Shown here: one piece after another, positions 1-8,055 of the stretch
Position numbering within the stretch: the stretch's first letter is position 1
Layout of the letters: every line of letters begins with the position of its first letter
NCBI GenBank assembly: GCA_963559585.1
Contig: CAUWLJ010000005.1
Coordinates: 1-64,000, forward strand
Length of the DNA stretch: 64,000 nucleotides
Direction of reading: 5' to 3'
Source of the DNA: Eisenbergiella sp963559585
GTDB taxonomy: Bacteria; Bacillota; Clostridia; Lachnospirales; Lachnospiraceae
The notes under the pieces: generated by a model
What the model saw: the letters and a program-made list of their open reading frames with translations, nothing else
Told to the model about the DNA's origin: nothing
The model's database searches: none
Program-made: the position numbers and the translations under genes

Positions 1-72
1 TGAGTGCGGCGCAGCGGGCTGCGTTAAACGAATTTGGGGCAAATATACCGCGAAGTGGGGCGTGCAGATGGC

Positions 73-97
73 GGGAATGAATTTTCAAACACGCTCT
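73..97 (+). repeat. Dispersed repeat half-element, copy A
   Basis: These 25 bases are identical to the reverse complement of 48401-48425 and share their last 17 bases with the right arm of the complete inverted repeat at 45902-45947. The core is TTTTCAAACACGCTCT. Only the right arm is present here. It is read through by an open frame giving the residues MNFQTRS, the same peptide it encodes at the end of ThiI. Confidence 0.7.
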
Positions 98-451
98 GGC
101 ATCCCGGCAGAAAAACTCTTTTGGCCTTTCGCATATCCTAAAAAGACGGACGCTGTCTGTAACAGCGTATTGATGATGCTATTCATTGTCCTGCTTTCCA
201 ATAAACTTCATATAATCGTAACCATTCCAACCGATATGGCTGAGCTGTTACACATAATCTTTATAGTTGTATCGGCATATCTTACAAAAAAATAAGTGGA
301 TGCAGTATAAAAATACCGTTTCTTTCCAAAAGCATCGTAATAATCCGGCCCGCTCCTGCGGGACGGCAGCAGACCGCTCCGCAAAACGCTCCTTCAGGAT
401 CTTCCGCTCCCCTGACGCTTCCAGAGCGCTCCTGATACGACAAATTTACCG

Positions 452-480
452 TTTCCTTCTCTGGCGGACAGTGGTATACT
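452..480 (+). promoter_or_regulatory. Possible promoter of the PatB-like gene
   Basis: TATACT at 475-480 is a good -10 box, with TTTCCT 17 bases upstream as a weak -35. It lies about 120 bases before the start codon. The -35 matches consensus poorly, so this is tentative. Confidence 0.35.
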
Positions 481-599
481 TATAGCCGGTATGGACACAG
501 AGCCAGGCTCTGCATCCGAATGCTGATACGGCCTCCGCTGATAAAAGACTGCGGATACCAAAAGACAAGACTGCCTGCGCGGCAGAATGAGAGGTAAAC

Positions 600-1799
600 A
601 TGAAATACGATTTCACATCCATCATTGACAGAAGGGGAAAGGATTCCATCGCAGTGGACATCATTCCTTTTCAGGACGCCCCCATTCAGGAAGGCTTCTC
701 CAGAATCCCCATGTGGGTGGCCGACATGAACTATGCCACTGCTCCCACCATCCAGGAGGCGGTAATCGAGCGAACCAGGCATCCCGCCTTCGGGTATTTT
801 GATCCCAGCCAGGAATATTATGACAGCATCATCCGGTGGCAGAGGGTGCGCAACGGCGTAGAGGAGCTCACCCGGGAAGCCATAGGCTATGAAAACGGCG
901 TTCTCGGCTGTGTCTCCTCCGCTCTCCAGGCCTTCACCGCGCCCGGAGAGGCGGTGCTTCTGCATTCTCCCACCTACATCGGCTTCACCGGAACCATTGA
1001 AAACAACGGCCGTAAAATCATTCACAGCGATTTGGTTCTGGATGAAAACGGCGTATGGCGTATGGATTATGAGGATATGGACAGGAAGCTGAAGGAGCAT
1101 CACATCCACTTTGCCATTTTCTGTTCCCCGCACAATCCCAGCGGACGTGTCTGGGAGCGGGAGGAAATCGAGGCGGCCATGGAGGTCTATGCCCGGAATG
1201 ACTGTGTAGTAATTTCCGATGAGATCTGGTCCGATCTGACCCTGGAGGGACAGAAGCATATCCCCACCCAGTCCATCAGCGAGGATGCAAAGAACCGCAC
1301 CATTGCCATCTATGCCCCCTCCAAGACCTTCAACCTGGCCGGGCTGATCGGCTCGTATCATATTATTTATAATCCCTATCTGCGTGACCGGGTGAGAAAG
1401 CAGTCCTCCTTATCCCACTACAACAGCATGAACGTGCTGTCCATGCACGCGCTGATCGGCGCTTACCGTCCGGAGGGAGAGGAATGGCTGGAGGAGCTGC
1501 GCCAGGTACTCACCGAAAATGCGGACTATGCCTACCGCTATATCTGCGGGCATTTTGAAGGAGTGAAGCTGGCGAAGCCTCAGGGAACCTATATGCTCTA
1601 TCTGGACTGCCAGGAATGGTGCAGGAAGCATGGCTCCACCATGGACGAGCTGATCCGTGCCGGCATCGCCGTGGGCGTGATCTGGCAGGATGGAAGGCCG
1701 TTCAACAGCCCCTTCTCCATCCGTATCAATCTGGCCCTTCCCCACTCCCAGGTGGCAGAGGCCTTTGACCGGCTGGACAGATACGTGTTTAACAAGTAA
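600..1799 (+). CDS. PatB/MalY-family PLP-dependent aminotransferase (cystathionine beta-lyase type)
   Basis: A cytoplasmic fold-type I PLP enzyme of 399 residues. Visible motifs are NPSGR at 179-183, the cofactor-binding aspartate D207 in SDEIWSDL, and the Schiff-base lysine K242 in APSKTFNLAGL. The N-terminal MWVADMNY pattern is typical of the MalY/PatB branch, whose members cleave cystathionine or cysteine (C-S lyase) or act as aminotransferases; the substrate cannot be told from sequence. GAGAGGT precedes the start codon. It stands alone on the plus strand, with minus-strand genes converging on it, so it is probably a single-gene unit. The length is normal for the family and the gene appears intact. 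Confidence 0.9.
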   Translation: MKYDFTSIIDRRGKDSIAVDIIPFQDAPIQEGFSRIPMWVADMNYATAPTIQEAVIERTRHPAFGYFDPSQEYYDSIIRWQRVRNGVEELTREAIGYENGVLGCVSSALQAFTAPGEAVLLHSPTYIGFTGTIENNGRKIIHSDLVLDENGVWRMDYEDMDRKLKEHHIHFAIFCSPHNPSGRVWEREEIEAAMEVYARNDCVVISDEIWSDLTLEGQKHIPTQSISEDAKNRTIAIYAPSKTFNLAGLIGSYHIIYNPYLRDRVRKQSSLSHYNSMNVLSMHALIGAYRPEGEEWLEELRQVLTENADYAYRYICGHFEGVKLAKPQGTYMLYLDCQEWCRKHGSTMDELIRAGIAVGVIWQDGRPFNSPFSIRINLALPHSQVAEAFDRLDRYVFNK

Positions 1800-1809
1800 A
1801 GGGCAGCTC

Positions 1810-1861
1810 CCCCGCTGCAGGCAGCGGAGCATCAAGCCTGCAGTGCTGCAGAGCAGCGGGG
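1810..1861. terminator. GC-rich inverted repeat after patB-like gene
   Basis: CCCCCGCTGC near 1811 pairs with GCAGCGGGG ending at 1861, with a second inner pairing of GCAGG and CCTGC. It starts about 10 bases after the stop codon. There is no clear T-run, so it may be a weak terminator or simply an RNA-end hairpin. Confidence 0.4.
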
Positions 1862-1956
1862 TATTTGACCCTCGCCTCAGCCGCCAAATATCCATGCAGG
1901 CATGGCTGCCCGGCCCGCTGCCCGCAGCCCGCAGGAATAAGCCTGCCGGAGGTGCA

Positions 1957-2676
1957 TCACGCCTCCCTGCCGTCCCGCTTCCCCCTGTAATAGCGGTAGC
2001 TCAGGAACCCGCACCCCCGCGCATTGTTTTCTCCTACCCCTGTCCCCAGGGCCATGTAGAGTACCTCCTGAGCCTGAGGGGCGGCAAATGCGGTCAGGCT
2101 GATCTTATCCCCCAGCAGCGAAATATTCTTATACGGAATACGTACCGGCTTGTGATTCTGAAATTCCAGCCTGCGGAAAAGCGGATAATCCTCCGCCAGA
2201 TGGGCACTGCTGTAATAGTTGTATTTTCTGATCAGATTGGCCTGCAGCTGCCCGGCGTATTCCGCCAGCGGCATCCGTCCCCTCCAGTAGCCCTGGCGTG
2301 TCTTTACCACCACCGGTGTCAGTGAAAAAACGCGTTCCAGATCGTATTGAGGAATCACGCGCAGCTCCCCTCCAAGCCCCTGGAGCCCGGACGTACTATG
2401 CACCGGAAGCTTTTCACGAAAAAAAGACGCAAGCTCCTGTCTGATGGTTCTGATTCTGACTGTATAAACGTTTCCTTCCTGATAGATATTCCCTGATTCG
2501 AGTGGATGCGGCAGATCAAATGTGTAAAGCTTGAATTCAAGACTGATATGATAAGCAAGAGCAACTCTGTTTTTTCCCAACGCGCTGTCGATAAACCGTC
2601 CTATTTCTTCTGAAGCCTGTTCAAATGGCAATGGCGCTGAGGGACAGATTTGCAGCGATAATTCATACACGAACAT
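1957..2676 (-). CDS. cas6: Cas6-like CRISPR RNA endoribonuclease, orphan
   Basis: A 239-residue protein with the C-terminal glycine-rich loop of Cas6 (GTGVGENNARGCGFL, about 211-225), the part that contacts the crRNA repeat. The N-terminal half (residues 1-100) fits the first ferredoxin-like domain; H43 is a candidate catalytic histidine but Cas6 active sites vary. The start at 2676 is chosen because AGAGGAGGG sits just upstream; the open frame runs further upstream but without a ribosome site. No CRISPR array and no other cas gene lies anywhere in this window. It may serve arrays elsewhere, or be a remnant of a lost system. Family assignment is by the C-terminal loop and overall layout. Confidence 0.75.
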   Translation of the reverse strand: MFVYELSLQICPSAPLPFEQASEEIGRFIDSALGKNRVALAYHISLEFKLYTFDLPHPLESGNIYQEGNVYTVRIRTIRQELASFFREKLPVHSTSGLQGLGGELRVIPQYDLERVFSLTPVVVKTRQGYWRGRMPLAEYAGQLQANLIRKYNYYSSAHLAEDYPLFRRLEFQNHKPVRIPYKNISLLGDKISLTAFAAPQAQEVLYMALGTGVGENNARGCGFLSYRYYRGKRDGREA

Positions 2677-2998
2677 ATGGCAAAGCCCTCCTCTTTTATG
2701 GTACACCTTGTGTTGTGGTTCATCAGCATGCCTTATTCCAGGCAGATTTCCCCCCTGGCTGTTAAACAGGACAGATAAATGTAACGAAATGATAGAAGAA
2801 CGGAATATAGAAATGAGTACATCCATAGTGTAAGACCAGATACGTTTCTTGTCCAGAGCCAAAAATTTTTTCGTAGGCATGCACAAAAAAGAATATCGGG
2901 TGAGGTGTCGTCATAATTCTGTATATCCCGTTATTTTTACCAGTTCTCTTTTCCCGAAACATCCAATAAGACGGTGCAGGAGGGAAAGGAGCAGCCCG
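2677..2998. other. Intergenic region upstream of cas6
   Basis: About 320 bases between the cas6 start and the end of the XRE-methyltransferase gene. It is AT-rich in places. I see no CRISPR repeat, no tRNA and no convincing open frame, nor a clear terminator or promoter box. Confidence 0.5.
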
Positions 2999-4168
2999 TC
3001 AGCCCTTCCACCCATAGGCTGCCATGATGCCTGAAAATCTGGTCAGAGCTGCTTTTTCTCCATTTTTCTCCAGGAAACGGGCGATTTCATTCTGCTGCCT
3101 GACATAATCCTCTGCGCCTTTTCTGTCCATCCCCCGGCTCATCAGCCCACGTATGGCCGTCTCCTCCTGTTCCAGTGATACACACGTTTCCCAGCCGTTC
3201 GCTGCTTTCAGGGCCGAAAGGCTTTGCTCATACCCGTCCTGTCCCGGATACAGGCAGGTTACCCGGTCATTCATGCGCACATCAACCCGATCCAGCCCCT
3301 CTTTTCTCATCAGAAAAGGTATCCTGGCCGCAATGGCGTAATCCCTTCCCTGTCTGGTATACTCCGTCCTCCACAGCTTTCTCAGCCCTTCCCGGCGGCA
3401 CATGGCCTCATAGTCCATGCCGTCTATATACAAGCCGCCTGCCTCAAGCTCCCTGCTGCATTCGATGCACACCACAAGACCGCCTCTGACCGCCGCCCTC
3501 ACCATGTTATGCAGAACCAGTTCTCCATGATTCACATGCCGCAGCACACCCTGGCTGACCACAAGATCATATCTTTCCTTCTCCTCCAGCTCAAACAGAT
3601 CCCCTTCCACAAACCGGATCCGGTTCCCATATCTTTGACCGCCCCGCTCCTGACTGCCCTGTTCCTGGCTGTCCTCTTCCTGACACTCCAGAGCCCGCAA
3701 AATCCGCCTCCCCTCCTCCAGCAGGGCTGCCGAAAAGTCCATCCCCGTATAGGAACTTCCCTCTGGCAGAAGGGGGAGGAGGAGAAGCCCCAGCGCCCCG
3801 TAACCGCAGCCACAGTCCAGTACCTTCACAGGATGATCTATTTTCCACACCTGCTCCACCAGAAACCTCATGTAATCCACATTCCATATCATCTCTCTGG
3901 TCAGCTTCAGGTATTCCATCCTGTTCTGCCAGTATCCTTTTGTGCCGGCATCTGACGGAACGTATTCATCCTTCAGCGGAACCATCCCCAGCAGTTCATC
4001 TGCCGATACCTGAAAGCATTCCGTCAATGCCGGGATCATGGTCAGATCCGGCATTGTCACTCCATTCTCCCATTTGCTCACCGTTTGAAAAGAAACGGAA
4101 AGCCTTTCTCCCAGCTCCTGCTGAGTAAGCCCTGTCCTTTTTCTCAGTTCTGCGATTCTCAGATTCAT
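2999..4168 (-). CDS. XRE-family HTH regulator fused to a SAM-dependent methyltransferase
   Basis: A 389-residue two-domain protein. Residues 1-62 form a Cro/CI helix-turn-helix (LTQQELGERLSVSFQTVSKW at 14-33). After a linker, residues about 90-389 form a class I methyltransferase with the SAM-binding motif VLDCGCGYGALG at 117-128. A Gln/Glu/Ser/Gly-rich insertion lies at about 165-185. The start at 4168 is preceded by GGAGGAAAACGAG; the longer open frame upstream has no ribosome site. The HTH could target the enzyme to DNA or make expression autoregulated; the methyl acceptor is unknown. It stands apart from its neighbours (gaps of 250-320 bases), suggesting an independent unit. Confidence 0.85.
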   Translation of the reverse strand: MNLRIAELRKRTGLTQQELGERLSVSFQTVSKWENGVTMPDLTMIPALTECFQVSADELLGMVPLKDEYVPSDAGTKGYWQNRMEYLKLTREMIWNVDYMRFLVEQVWKIDHPVKVLDCGCGYGALGLLLLPLLPEGSSYTGMDFSAALLEEGRRILRALECQEEDSQEQGSQERGGQRYGNRIRFVEGDLFELEEKERYDLVVSQGVLRHVNHGELVLHNMVRAAVRGGLVVCIECSRELEAGGLYIDGMDYEAMCRREGLRKLWRTEYTRQGRDYAIAARIPFLMRKEGLDRVDVRMNDRVTCLYPGQDGYEQSLSALKAANGWETCVSLEQEETAIRGLMSRGMDRKGAEDYVRQQNEIARFLEKNGEKAALTRFSGIMAAYGWKG

Positions 4169-4418
4169 CTCGTTTTCCTCCGTTCCCGCCACGCAAAGAG
4201 CTTCCTTCTGCCCCCGCATGAATCCTGTAAATTCATTATAGCGGCAAAAAGAAGCCCTGTCTTTCACTGTATATTCTATTTTACTCTCCATCCCGGAGAA
4301 TAGACGGCCTTTGTCTGCGGCAGTATCCTGTGCAAATACGGTACGGGGGACTTGACCGCCTTAATTTCCTGCATAAGAACACGGGGCAGCAGAGCCGGTA
4401 AGCACCGCCCCCTGCCCA

Positions 4419-6098
4419 TTACTTCCCCACAGCCTCCAGCCTGTTCACCGCCGAGAAGATAGCCCGCACGGATGCCCGGGTGATGTTGGAGCTTACGCCA
4501 ACGCCGTAGGTCACATGGCCCGTTTCTGCATCCAGCATGTGAATATAGGCCGCCGCCTGGGAGTTGGAACCGCTCTGGAGGGCATGCTCCTCGTAATCCA
4601 GCACCTTTATGCGGATGCCGAATTTCTCCTGAAGGCCGCGCTGCACCGCGTCGATGGGGCCGTTGCCCACAGCGGTATACTGGCCGGGGATCCCTGCCCT
4701 GGTGTAATCTACGGTCACTCTGGTGTCAAAGGCAGAGCTGGCCTCTCCTGTCAGGTCGTCGATCTTTAAGCGGCGGAAATGCAGAGGCTCCTTCCGCTCC
4801 AGATATTCTGCCCGAAACGCCTCCATGATCTGCTCCGGGGACACCTCTCCCTGCTTTTCGGAAATCTTCTGGATCACATTGGCGAACTCCTTGTGCATGG
4901 CCTTTGGCAGCTTGAAGCCAAAATAGGTGTCCATGATGAACGCCACCCCGCCCTTGCCGGACTGGGAATTGATGCGGACGATGGGTTCGTACTCCCTGCC
5001 TATGTCTGCAGGGTCGATGGGCAGGTAGGGAACCTGCCAGTATTCGGAATTCCGCTCCTTCATGGCATGCACGCCCTTGTTGATGGCGTCCTGGTGAGAG
5101 CCGGAAAATGCGGTGAACACCAGCTTGCCCGCGTAAGGGTGTCTGGCATCGATGGGCATTTTACAGCATCTTTCATATATTTCGATGATCTCGTTCACAT
5201 GCTCGATAGCAAGCTCAGGGTTGATTCCCTGAGAAAACATGTTGTAGGCGATGGTGAGCAGATCCACGTTTCCGGTGCGCTCCCCGTTTCCAAACAGAGT
5301 CCCCTCCACTCTTTCCGCTCCTGCCAGCAGGGCAAGCTCTGCGCTGGCCACGCCCGTCCCTCTGTCGTTGTGGGGATGAACGCTTAAAATGATGCTCTTC
5401 CTGTCTTTAAAATGCCTGTTCATCCATTCGATCTGATCCGCATACACGTTTGGCGTGTTCATCTCCACCGTGGAGGGAAGGTTAATGATCATGGGTTCTT
5501 CCTTCGTGGGGCCCCATTCCTCCTGCACCGCCGTACAGATTTCCAGTGCAAAATCCAGCTCCGTTCCGGTAAAGCTCTCCGGGGAATATTCCAGCACGAT
5601 CTTTCCCGGGAATTTCGCCGCCCGCTCCTTCACCATGCGGGTTCCCTTCACCGCAATATCGATAATCTCCTCCCTGGAAGCATGGAACACCACATCCCTC
5701 TGCAGGGTGGAGGTAGAATTGTAAATATGTACCACCGCCTGCTTACAGCCCTCAATGGCCTCAAAGGTGCGGTCGATCAGTTCCTCCCGGCACTGGGTCA
5801 GCACCTGTACCCGCACATCGTCAGGAATCAGCTTCCTGTCCACAAGCTGACGCAGAAAATCGTACTCAATCTGGCTGGCCGCCGGGAAACCGATTTCGAT
5901 TTCCTTGAAGCCCAGCTTAATCAGATACTGAAACATTTCAATCTTTTCTTCTACCACCATGGGGTCGATGAGGGCCTGGTTTCCATCGCGCAGATCCACG
6001 CTGCACCACACGGGAGCCTTCCCGATCTCCTTTCCCGGCCATTCCCTTTCCGGATAATCCACCACCGGGTTTCTCCGGTATCTCTTATAATTCAGCAT
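4419..6098 (-). CDS. leuA: 2-isopropylmalate synthase, long form
   Basis: Condenses acetyl-CoA with 2-oxoisovalerate, the first committed step of leucine synthesis. The 559-residue protein has the DRE-TIM metallolyase barrel with SVDLRDGNQAL near the N-terminus and the metal-binding histidine pair in SVHPHNDRG (about residues 243-251), followed by the C-terminal regulatory domain that binds leucine. Length and the opening residues (LNYKRYRRNPVVDYPEREW) fit the long LeuA type also seen in Actinobacteria. GGAAAGGAAG precedes the chosen start; an upstream in-frame ATG lacks such a site. No leuB/leuCD neighbours occur, and no T-box leader is visible in the short upstream region, so control is probably by feedback or a distant factor. 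Confidence 0.93.
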   Translation of the reverse strand: MLNYKRYRRNPVVDYPEREWPGKEIGKAPVWCSVDLRDGNQALIDPMVVEEKIEMFQYLIKLGFKEIEIGFPAASQIEYDFLRQLVDRKLIPDDVRVQVLTQCREELIDRTFEAIEGCKQAVVHIYNSTSTLQRDVVFHASREEIIDIAVKGTRMVKERAAKFPGKIVLEYSPESFTGTELDFALEICTAVQEEWGPTKEEPMIINLPSTVEMNTPNVYADQIEWMNRHFKDRKSIILSVHPHNDRGTGVASAELALLAGAERVEGTLFGNGERTGNVDLLTIAYNMFSQGINPELAIEHVNEIIEIYERCCKMPIDARHPYAGKLVFTAFSGSHQDAINKGVHAMKERNSEYWQVPYLPIDPADIGREYEPIVRINSQSGKGGVAFIMDTYFGFKLPKAMHKEFANVIQKISEKQGEVSPEQIMEAFRAEYLERKEPLHFRRLKIDDLTGEASSAFDTRVTVDYTRAGIPGQYTAVGNGPIDAVQRGLQEKFGIRIKVLDYEEHALQSGSNSQAAAYIHMLDAETGHVTYGVGVSSNITRASVRAIFSAVNRLEAVGK

Positions 6099-6134
6099 GT
6101 TTTTTCTTCCTTTCCTGTCTCCCTCTGCTGCTGT

Positions 6135-6170
6135 TATCAACAAAAGCCGCCATAGGTTTCCCCCGGCGGC
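6135..6170 (-). terminator. Intrinsic terminator after HPr gene
   Basis: GCCGCC at 6146-6151 pairs with GGCGGC at 6165-6170; on the minus strand the stem is followed by TTTTGTT. It lies between the HPr gene and leuA and should end HPr transcripts. Confidence 0.7.
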
Positions 6171-6202
6171 CTGTTATCTTTTCTACCTAGAGTGTTTTTA
6201 AT

Positions 6203-6466
6203 TTATTCCCCAAGACCGCTTTCTATCGCATTCACCAGGGCCTTCAGCGCGTCCTCCTCGTCTTCCCCTTCGCAGGCCAGCTCGATCTCATCCCCGCACT
6301 TCACACATGCTCCCAGAACGCTCAGCACGCTCTTGGCATTCGCCGTGCTCTCCCTGAATGTAAAAGTTATGAGTGACTTAAACTGCATCGCTTCTTTGCA
6401 TAGGATACCTGCCGGTCTTAAATGCAGTCCTGTGGGATTCTTGATCACTACCTTCTGGCTTACCAT
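6203..6466 (-). CDS. ptsH: HPr phosphocarrier protein
   Basis: An 87-residue HPr. The PEP-dependent phosphorylation site H15 is present in TGLHLRPAG, and the regulatory serine S46 in NAKSVLSVLG, the site used by HPr kinase in Gram-positive carbon catabolite control. It passes phosphate from Enzyme I to sugar-specific EIIA proteins. AGGAGGTTGATTTC precedes the start. There is no ptsI next to it; glmM lies upstream. It contrasts with the HPr-like protein at 47768, which lacks the histidine. The promoter at 6543-6571 and terminator at 6135-6170 indicate a monocistronic unit. Confidence 0.9.
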   Translation of the reverse strand: MVSQKVVIKNPTGLHLRPAGILCKEAMQFKSLITFTFRESTANAKSVLSVLGACVKCGDEIELACEGEDEEDALKALVNAIESGLGE

Positions 6467-6542
6467 GAAATCAACCTCCTGTCATTTTTCCATATGGTCA
6501 TCCGTCATCCCCCTCAGTTTTCAGACGTGTTGTACCAAAATC

Positions 6543-6571
6543 AGTATACCATTATTCTTCTGCCCGCACAA
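6543..6571 (-). promoter_or_regulatory. Probable ptsH promoter
   Basis: On the minus strand TTGTGC (6571-6566) is followed after exactly 17 bases by TATACT (6548-6543), about 70 bases before the HPr start codon. It begins just after the glmM stop. Confidence 0.55.
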
Positions 6572-6574
6572 GCC

Positions 6575-7924
6575 TTACAGCATGATATTCTGTATCAGCT
6601 CCGCAAGCTTCCTGGCCTCGTCCTCAATCATGCTCTGATCCTTTCCCTCGATCATGACGCGCACCTTGGGCTCCGTTCCGGAGGGCCTGATCAGCACTCT
6701 TCCCTCTCCCGCGAACCTGCGGTCAAGCTCCTCGATGGCATGAGCGATCTCAGGATACTCCATGTATCTGTCCTTTTTGTGATTGGGCACCTGGGCATTG
6801 ATCAGCGCCTGGGGCATAACGGTCATCACCTGGGCAAGCTGGGAAAGAGGCTTTCCTGTATCCACCATCACCTCCAGCAGATGCAGGGCCGACAGAAGGC
6901 CGTCCCCCGTGGTATTTTCATCCAGGAAAATGATGTGGCCGGACTGCTCTCCGCCCAGGCTGGCGCCGATCTCGCGCATACGCTCCAGCACATAACGGTC
7001 GCCCACCTTGGTCTGCTCCAGCTTCAGGTGCTCCCGCTCGCCCATCTTGAAAAATCCCAGATTGCTCATCACCGTGGCAACGATGGTATCCTTTTTCAGC
7101 TTTCCCTGATCCCTCATGTGAACGCCCACGATGCTCATAATCTGGTCGCCGTCCACGATCTCACCGTTTTCATCCACAGCCAGCAGGCGGTCAGCGTCTC
7201 CGTCAAAGGCCAGGCCCACATCCGCCTTCTCATACACCACCCTGGCCTGCAGCTCCTCCATGTGAGTGGAGCCGCAGTTGGCATTGATATTGGTTCCGTC
7301 CGGCATATTGTGGATGGGAACCACGTTGGCTCCCAGCTCCCGCAGGGCTTCCACAGAGGTATACCAGGAGGCGCCCTCCGCACAGTCCACCACGATCTTC
7401 AGACCCGACAGATCCACGGGCACGGACTGGATAGCATGGTTGATGTATTCCTCCCTGGCATCCGTCCTGTACTTGATCTTTCCCACCATGGAGCCGGTGG
7501 GAAATTCCACCCCCTTCAGGCCGTCCCGTATCATGGCCTCAATCTCGTCCTCCAGGCTGTCGGGCAGCTTGTAGCCGTTCCCGTCAAAAAACTTGATGCC
7601 GTTAAACTCCACCGGATTGTGGGAAGCGGAGATCACAACCCCTGCCTCCACCTTGTATTTTCTGGTGAGATAGGCCACAGCAGGGGTGGGGATCACTCCC
7701 ACATAAACCGCATTTGCCCCCACGCTGCAGATTCCTGCCATAAGCGCATTCGCCAGCATATCTCCTGAAATACGGGTATCGCATCCCACCATGATGGTAG
7801 GTCTGTGTTCATTTTCCCTGGCAAGCACCATTGCTCCTGCCTGACCAAGCTGCATGGCAAGCAGGGGCGTCAGTTCTTCATTCGCCACGCCTCTCACACC
7901 GTCTGTTCCGAATAATCTAGCCAT
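6575..7924 (-). CDS. glmM: Phosphoglucosamine mutase
   Basis: Converts glucosamine-6-phosphate to glucosamine-1-phosphate for UDP-GlcNAc and peptidoglycan synthesis. The 449-residue protein begins ARLFGTDGVRG and carries the phosphoserine loop with S101 in ISASHNPVEFNG and the metal-binding DGDADR (about 240-245), plus the C-terminal phosphate-binding RPSGTEPKVRV. Start 7924 is preceded by GGAGGTAAAT. It follows cdaR and cdaA; this order is conserved in Firmicutes, where GlmM binds and restrains the cyclase CdaA, linking wall precursor synthesis with c-di-AMP levels. Confidence 0.95.
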   Translation of the reverse strand: MARLFGTDGVRGVANEELTPLLAMQLGQAGAMVLARENEHRPTIMVGCDTRISGDMLANALMAGICSVGANAVYVGVIPTPAVAYLTRKYKVEAGVVISASHNPVEFNGIKFFDGNGYKLPDSLEDEIEAMIRDGLKGVEFPTGSMVGKIKYRTDAREEYINHAIQSVPVDLSGLKIVVDCAEGASWYTSVEALRELGANVVPIHNMPDGTNINANCGSTHMEELQARVVYEKADVGLAFDGDADRLLAVDENGEIVDGDQIMSIVGVHMRDQGKLKKDTIVATVMSNLGFFKMGEREHLKLEQTKVGDRYVLERMREIGASLGGEQSGHIIFLDENTTGDGLLSALHLLEVMVDTGKPLSQLAQVMTVMPQALINAQVPNHKKDRYMEYPEIAHAIEELDRRFAGEGRVLIRPSGTEPKVRVMIEGKDQSMIEDEARKLAELIQNIML

Positions 7925-7995
7925 ATTTACCTCCATGTGGGAGCGCCTCCTGTTCCGTGTCAGCCTCCTATTGGGAAGGGCTGCCCCGTCCTTCA

Positions 7996-8028
7996 GCCGG
8001 TTCTGCAGCGCTCCTGCACAGAACCGGC
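7996..8028. other. Perfect 10-bp hairpin between cdaR and glmM
   Basis: GCCGGTTCTG at 7996-8005 pairs perfectly with CAGAACCGGC at 8019-8028. No T-run follows, so it is more likely an RNA-processing or stabilising hairpin inside the cdaR-glmM transcript than a terminator. Confidence 0.5.
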
Positions 8029-8055
8029 ACTCCTGCCCGGAAATCCCCGTCCCCT

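Larger units (their letters stand above)
1..599. other. Region without a convincing gene
   Basis: No gene can be supported here. One frame is open from the window edge to 295 and could be the tail of a truncated gene, but its middle is made by a dispersed repeat (73-97) and the product is not recognisable. The stretch from about 100 to 300 is AT-rich and looks like decayed sequence. From 300 to 599 there is only the upstream region of the following aminotransferase. Confidence 0.5.

Noticed and set aside
2..295. Partial gene at the window edge
   Set aside because: The open frame passes through a dispersed repeat, has no recognisable product and looks like decayed sequence; I keep it only as a description of the region.
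6099..6202. T-box or leucine-responsive leader before leuA
   Set aside because: The region is only about 100 bases and holds just the HPr terminator and the leuA ribosome site; the conserved T-box antiterminator sequence is absent.
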